46,530 nucleotides of DNA, taken from positions 1-46,530 of IMG/VR virus record IMGVR_UViG_3300027659_000055; one strand, given 5' to 3'. A program made the position numbers and the translations under genes. Below are positions 42,626 through 46,530 of this stretch, piece after piece. Within the stretch, counting starts at the first letter, position 1. Every line of letters starts with the position of its first letter. Origin of the DNA: a virus. The notes beneath the pieces were generated by a model. It saw nothing but the letters and a program-made list of their open reading frames with translations, did not search any database and was not told where the DNA came from.

Positions 42626-43580
42626 TGTTTTAAAGATTGAAAATATTATTTTTAATGATGACAATTATAGAAATGTTAAAAATAACAGCATTGACTTTAT
42701 ATTAACAGATCCCCCATTTAACATAGCAAGAGAAACAAATTTTCATACATATAAGGATAATACAATCCATTCTTACAAGTTTGACTCAGATACACAAGAA
42801 GAGTGGGACACTTTTAGCCACGAAGACTTTATTAAAGAGCTTTATAAATGGTCTGGTGAATTTAATCGTGTACTTAAAAAGGGTGGAAATTTTGCAATAT
42901 TTTGTGCAGATTCTTACATATCTTATTTTATTGATGCACTTAAAGAAAATGGTCTCTCTCCAAGGCGTGTTATAAGTTGGACAAAGCCAAATGCTGTTCC
43001 AATCAATAGAGCATATATGCCAACATCTGCTGTTGAGTATATAATTGTTGGAGTCAAGGGAAGTAAAGCCACTTTCAATTCTGATGTTAAAATAATAAAT
43101 CAAAATATTGACAACAAGATTATAGAAGCAGTGGTAGTTGCAGAAAAAGCATCATCTATAGTAAACAGCTTAGTTCGTCAATCTTTATTAGAAAGTAGCT
43201 TTGAAGACGATACTCATATAGACTCAGTAATTAATTTAGTAAAAGATGTTTTAGTAAATGGTAATCAAATTATTTTAGATAGAGTAGAGAATATGTATAA
43301 AGATAAAGATGGAGAAAAATATCTTCAAGCTTGTATTCCAAATCATATATCTTTGCCATCAAAATCTGGAAATAGAATACATCCAACTGAAAAGCCAGTA
43401 TACCTATTACAATATCTTCTTTCGTTATATTCAAAAGTAGGAGATACAGTTCTTGATCCATTTGCTGGGTCTGGTTCAACTGGAGAGGCATCAATACTAC
43501 TAAAAAGAGTTCCAGTATTAATTGAAAGAGAACAGAAGTTCTATGAAAAAGCATTAAAAAGACTAGAAAAAATGGTATAG
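42618..43580 (+). CDS. DNA methyltransferase (N6-adenine/N4-cytosine, beta-type motif order)
   Basis: A 320-residue enzyme that transfers methyl groups from S-adenosylmethionine to an amino group of A or C. The catalytic motif IV is TDPPFN (D31-F34) near the N-terminus. The AdoMet-binding motif I is VLDPFAGSGST (278-288) near the C-terminus, preceded by HPTEKPVYLLQYLLSLY. This order (IV before I) marks the beta group. The middle part (about 150-240) is poorly conserved and would hold the target-recognition domain. It starts with GTG inside the end of the nuclease gene and ends at a TAGTG junction. It could protect phage DNA from its own nuclease or from host enzymes. Confidence 0.88.
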   Translation: MDSVLKIENIIFNDDNYRNVKNNSIDFILTDPPFNIARETNFHTYKDNTIHSYKFDSDTQEEWDTFSHEDFIKELYKWSGEFNRVLKKGGNFAIFCADSYISYFIDALKENGLSPRRVISWTKPNAVPINRAYMPTSAVEYIIVGVKGSKATFNSDVKIINQNIDNKIIEAVVVAEKASSIVNSLVRQSLLESSFEDDTHIDSVINLVKDVLVNGNQIILDRVENMYKDKDGEKYLQACIPNHISLPSKSGNRIHPTEKPVYLLQYLLSLYSKVGDTVLDPFAGSGSTGEASILLKRVPVLIEREQKFYEKALKRLEKMV

Positions 43581-43921
43581 TGGTTAATTCCATTGCTATA
43601 ATTGATGGTATGTACGCTCATAAGTCAATAAAAAGATTTAGCCTTGATGGTGAGATTTATGACGATGCTCATATAGTAAGGTTAAAAGAGCAATACACCT
43701 CTATGATTATTTCTGGAATGAGGTCTGATGGATATGTTCCAAGGTATGATATTGACACAGACTTTACAATTAGTTATAATGGTAAGACATTTAATTTTGA
43801 AATATCAATTTATGGCGTTTATGTAGGAAAGAGAACAGCAGAGTGTATAGAGGGAATAGACAAAAACAAGCCAGTGATGGCTTCTTCTACTCAGAGGATC
43901 AAGTCAGAAGAAGTCTGTTAG
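43580..43921 (+). CDS. Small hypothetical protein overlapping the primase gene
   Basis: A 113-residue protein starting with GTG at the TAGTG junction with the methyltransferase. It has an alpha/beta look: MVNSIAIIDGMYAHKSIKRF, RLKEQYTSMIISGMRSDGYV and FTISYNGKTFNFEISIYGVYVG, with a Lys/Ser-rich end. I do not recognise the family. Its 3' 79 bases are shared with the primase gene in a different frame, an unusually long overlap in a genome where most overlaps are 1-14 bases. A role in DNA replication is suggested only by context. Confidence 0.5.
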   Translation: MVNSIAIIDGMYAHKSIKRFSLDGEIYDDAHIVRLKEQYTSMIISGMRSDGYVPRYDIDTDFTISYNGKTFNFEISIYGVYVGKRTAECIEGIDKNKPVMASSTQRIKSEEVC

Positions 43922-44796
43922 CTGCAGGTATTGATGTAGTATATGAAGTAGAATCTGACTTCATAATTTTTTGTCCTTATCATAATAATTATAGATCACC
44001 TGCTGCAGAAATATCAAAAGAAAGCGGATTGTTTTACTGCTTTGGATGTCAAGAATCTCATTCACTTATTGAAGTAATTATGCATGTAACTAAAAGATCG
44101 TATTTTGAATCTGCAAGAATGGTTTCATCTAAATCAGATAGTGCTAACTTTATTGAAGTACTTGAATCAAAGCTTGATAAAAAGCCTGAGTTTGTAGAGT
44201 TTGATAATGATTTAATTAAAAGATTAAATACTTCTGCTTTAAACTCTCAAAGAGCTGCACAGTACTATCTTGGTAGAGGAATTAACAAGGATAGTGTTGA
44301 AAAGTATCTACTTGGATACTCTGAAAGTCAGGATATGGTTACAATACCAGTGCATTCTCCTGATGGAATATGCCTAGGGTTTGTTGGCAGATCTGTAGAG
44401 GGCAAAGAGTTTAAAAACACTCCAGGACTTCCAAAAGCAAAAACAATGTTTAATTTATTTAGAGCAAAAAGATTTGATAAAGTGTTTGTAGTTGAGTCTT
44501 CCTTTGATGCAATACGCTTAGAACAGGTAGGAGCACACGCTGTAGCCACTTTGGGAGCATCAGTGTCAGGTAGACAGAGAGAGTTGTTAAAACAGTATTT
44601 TAACAATGTAATAGTTTTAGGAGATAATGATGATGCAGGAAGAGAAATGGCTAAAAAGTTATCCAACATACTTGGCTCAAGTGCAACAAATGCAAGTCTT
44701 CCAGAATCAGTAAAAGACGTATCAGAACTATCTGATGATGAATTAAAAAAGTTTGTGTCACAGTTTGACGATCTAATAGCAAATGTGTTACAATAG
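43843..44796 (+). CDS. DNA primase, DnaG-like (zinc ribbon plus Toprim)
   Basis: A 317-residue primase that makes RNA primers for lagging-strand synthesis. The zinc ribbon is C44-P-Y-H47 and C66/C69 (FCPYHNN, YCFGCQ). The Toprim part has VFVVESSFDAIRLEQVG with the catalytic Glu and VIVLGDNDDAGREMAKK with the metal-binding acidic motif. The C-terminal helicase-binding domain of bacterial DnaG is absent, giving a short phage form. The only in-frame start that keeps the helix before the zinc ribbon is GTG 43843, preceded at 43825 by AGGAAAGAG; this overlaps the previous gene by 79 bases. Start is therefore less certain than identity. Confidence 0.88.
   Translation: MYRGNRQKQASDGFFYSEDQVRRSLLAAGIDVVYEVESDFIIFCPYHNNYRSPAAEISKESGLFYCFGCQESHSLIEVIMHVTKRSYFESARMVSSKSDSANFIEVLESKLDKKPEFVEFDNDLIKRLNTSALNSQRAAQYYLGRGINKDSVEKYLLGYSESQDMVTIPVHSPDGICLGFVGRSVEGKEFKNTPGLPKAKTMFNLFRAKRFDKVFVVESSFDAIRLEQVGAHAVATLGASVSGRQRELLKQYFNNVIVLGDNDDAGREMAKKLSNILGSSATNASLPESVKDVSELSDDELKKFVSQFDDLIANVLQ
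44765..44794 (+). promoter_or_regulatory. Promoter TTGACG-N18-TACAAT with TGT extension
   Basis: A strong -35 (44765-44770), an 18-base spacer and an extended -10 (TGT-TACAAT, 44786-44794) lie at the end of the primase gene. It should drive the ssDNA-binding-like gene at 44840. A short inverted repeat (GTCC with GGAC, near 44805-44818) sits in the leader and could be a minor regulatory element. Confidence 0.6.
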
Positions 44797-44839
44797 TTAA
44801 ATCGTCCACATATAGGACAAATATTAGGAGAAATATATT

Positions 44840-45490
44840 ATGGCAATTGTAAAAGGGCTAAAGAATATCGAAGCAATGCTCGATAAGCCAAAGTTCGAAA
44901 ATAATGGTCCACGAGTAACGTGGCTAAAGCTAGAAGACAATCAGAGTGTATCCGTTCGTTTTGTAAATGAACTTGATGGAGACTCCCCAAGCTATGACGA
45001 AAAGAATGGTCTAGCTATTGTTGTTTCTGAGCATACAAATCCAAAGGACTACAAGCGTAAGGCAGCCTGTTCTGCTGAAAGCGAAGGTCGTTGCTTTGGT
45101 TGCGAAATGCACAGAAAAGATATGAAGGCTGGATGGAGATCACGTCTACGCTTCTACATTAACGTATTAGTTGATGATGGTGTAAATGATCCATACATTG
45201 CTGTCTGGAGTATGGGTGTAGCAAAGTCTGCAACATTTGATACAATTCGTGAATATGTTCAAGATTCACAAAGCCTTTCTAACATGACATGGAAGCTAAA
45301 GCGAAATGGAAAAGGAACTGAGACAACTTATATTCTAATTCCAACTAAGCAAGATGAAGAAAAGTTTGATTGGTCTAAGTATGAGATTCCAGAACTTGAA
45401 GCTGTTGTAAGAGAAGTTCCTTACGCAGAACAGGAATCGTTCTTCTTGGGCTTTGACAATCCATCTGTATCAACTTCTGTAGATTGGTAA
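44840..45490 (+). CDS. Single-stranded DNA-binding-like protein (gp32-type layout)
   Basis: A 216-residue protein likely to coat ssDNA during replication. It opens MAIVKGLKNIEAMLDK and has an OB-like strand set (RVTWLKLEDNQSVSVRFVN near 25-43). A zinc-binding-like cluster is C77, C85, C88 and H91. It then shows the WSMGVAKSATFDTI and MTWKLKRNGKGTETTYIL strands typical of T4 gp32-like proteins. The acidic, aromatic tail ends DNPSVSTSVDW, which may contact partners. A strong promoter and AGGAG site lie upstream, and a perfect hairpin follows. Codon use is CGT-rich, consistent with abundant expression. The family match is by layout, not exact sequence. Confidence 0.7.
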   Translation: MAIVKGLKNIEAMLDKPKFENNGPRVTWLKLEDNQSVSVRFVNELDGDSPSYDEKNGLAIVVSEHTNPKDYKRKAACSAESEGRCFGCEMHRKDMKAGWRSRLRFYINVLVDDGVNDPYIAVWSMGVAKSATFDTIREYVQDSQSLSNMTWKLKRNGKGTETTYILIPTKQDEEKFDWSKYEIPELEAVVREVPYAEQESFFLGFDNPSVSTSVDW

Positions 45491-45494
45491 TTGT

Positions 45495-45519
45495 GGTGGG
45501 GGAGAAGGACTCCCCCACC
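45495..45519 (+). terminator. Strong hairpin after the ssDNA-binding-like gene
   Basis: A perfect ten-pair stem (GGTGGGGGAG with CTCCCCCACC) and a five-base loop AAGGA. The downstream sequence CTATTTAACTG is only partly T-rich. It would reduce transcription into the polymerase gene while leaving some read-through, since no new promoter is seen before 45541. Confidence 0.8.
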
Positions 45520-45540
45520 CTATTTAACTGAAAGGTAAAA

Positions 45541-46530
45541 ATGACTTACGTTCCATTACACGTTCACACACACTACTCCCTTATGGATGGTGTTGCAACT
45601 CCAGAAGAGTATGCAAAACGTGCTGCCGAAATTGGGCTACCAGCAATTGCAATAACTGATCATGGAGTTCTTTCTGGTCATAGACCTATGTATAGGGCTG
45701 CAAAGGCAAACGGTATTAAGCCAATCTTAGGAATTGAAGGATATATTACTGCAGATAGATTTGATAATAGAGACAAGTCTGAAAGAACTGATCCTTTAGA
45801 TATGGTATACAACCATATTGTTTTACTTGCAAAAAATGATAAAGGTTTAGAAAACCTAAATAAACTTAATGAACTTGCCTGGACTGAGGGATATTATAAA
45901 AAACCTCGTATTGACTTTGAAATACTTGGAAAATATAATGAAGGCATAATTGTTTTGTCAGCGTGTATGAGTGGACTTCTTGCAAAAGCAATTGAGTATA
46001 AAGAATATGCTGCTGCTAAAAAGCATATTACTTGGTTTAAAGAAAAATTTGGTGATGATTTTTATGTAGAAGTTATGCCACATAACTCTGCTGAATTAAA
46101 TAAAGAACTTCTTGAAATGGCAGACACCTATGGGGTAAAGTCCGTTGTAACCCCTGACTGCCATCATTCTGATAAGAGTCAAAAGGTAATTCAAGAAATG
46201 ATGTTACTTTTAAATACACACGCTAAGTTAAATAAAGAAGCAACTTTTGACAAGGCATCAAAAATTGAAGACCCTATGAAACGTCTTGACTATTTATATG
46301 GTGAAGATAGAATGATGAGCTTTAGAACATTTGATATTCATCTTCTTTCATATGAAGAAATTAAATCTGCTATGCAACAGCAGGGAATCAAGCGTGAAGA
46401 TATCTATGAAAACTCTGTTGAAATTGCAAACAAGGTAGAAGAATATGATATTAAAAGTGGTCTAGACCTTCTTCCAATTAAGGTTGAAAATCCAGACGAA
46501 GAGCTTCTTGCACTTGCTTCTAGGGGATTG
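45541..46530 (+). CDS. dnaE: DNA polymerase III alpha-type, PHP domain (3'-truncated by window end)
   Basis: The frame is open to the window end, giving 330 residues of the N-terminal part. The PHP domain opens LHVHTHYSLMDG (H7, H9, H11), with AITDHGVLSGH near 51-61, VVTPDCHHSDK near 203-213, and the ring of His/Asp residues typical of DnaE-type polymerases. It is followed by helices that lead to the palm, which lies outside the window. The enzyme would be the phage replicative polymerase. It starts after an AAAGG site downstream of the terminator hairpin. Its presence along with DnaB, primase and ssDNA-binding-like genes indicates a nearly self-sufficient fork. Distinguishing DnaE from a PolC form needs the missing part. 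Confidence 0.9.
   Translation, partial: MTYVPLHVHTHYSLMDGVATPEEYAKRAAEIGLPAIAITDHGVLSGHRPMYRAAKANGIKPILGIEGYITADRFDNRDKSERTDPLDMVYNHIVLLAKNDKGLENLNKLNELAWTEGYYKKPRIDFEILGKYNEGIIVLSACMSGLLAKAIEYKEYAAAKKHITWFKEKFGDDFYVEVMPHNSAELNKELLEMADTYGVKSVVTPDCHHSDKSQKVIQEMMLLLNTHAKLNKEATFDKASKIEDPMKRLDYLYGEDRMMSFRTFDIHLLSYEEIKSAMQQQGIKREDIYENSVEIANKVEEYDIKSGLDLLPIKVENPDEELLALASRGL

Noticed and set aside
1-46530. CRISPR array, tRNA genes, integrase or attachment site
   Set aside because: I saw no regularly spaced repeats, no cloverleaf-like stretches in the short gaps, and no recombinase motifs. Gaps between genes are at most about 110 bases.

Overview
The window is a contiguous piece of an AT-rich tailed-phage genome. 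It shows a densely packed, almost entirely plus-strand gene set: portal, HK97-type protease, capsid, neck, one major tail protein, tail-assembly chaperones with a frameshift, a very long tape measure, tail tip proteins and fibres, followed by a replication module. There is one major tail protein and no sheath, which points to a siphovirus with a long non-contractile tail. The host is not shown directly. Class II (B12-type) ribonucleotide reductase, a PHP-containing PolIII-alpha-type polymerase, a PBSX-type portal and two or three candidate leaderless genes would fit an actinobacterial host, but this is a weak inference. Both ends are cut inside genes: a tail fibre at the left and the polymerase at the right. 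No terminase, integrase or tRNA gene is seen, so this is not the whole genome.

Layout. 1-8.2 kb: fibre and adhesin module with four tail-collar proteins carrying dense His-x-His arrays, a 30-bp tandem repeat in the first fibre, a His-rich accessory protein and several unknowns. 8.2-10.3 kb: a consensus promoter, a holin-like membrane protein, a glycosyltransferase, a degenerate amidase-like protein, and the only minus-strand gene. 10.4-12.35 kb: adenosylcobalamin-type ribonucleoside-triphosphate reductase. 12.4-16 kb: a large LamG-rich minor tail protein. 16-24 kb: portal, protease with a probable nested scaffold gene, major capsid protein, connectors and major tail protein. 24.1-39.6 kb: frameshifted chaperone pair, tape measure, distal tail and tip proteins. 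39.65-46.5 kb: HTH protein, small proteins, DnaB-type helicase, HNH restriction-type nuclease plus DNA methyltransferase, primase, ssDNA-binding-like protein and the start of the polymerase.

How it works together. Most genes overlap by 1-14 bases (TAATG, ATGA, TAGTG junctions) and are probably translationally coupled. Transcription appears to be re-initiated at extended -10 promoters and trimmed by strong hairpins after the capsid, major tail and ssDNA-binding-like genes. The most notable observations are an in-frame internal start with a perfect Shine-Dalgarno inside the protease gene (nested scaffold), a CCCAAAC slippery site in the tail chaperone, an overlapping nuclease/methyltransferase pair in the replication module, and an amidase-like protein that lacks the catalytic residues. 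No gene-free stretch exceeds about 110 bases.
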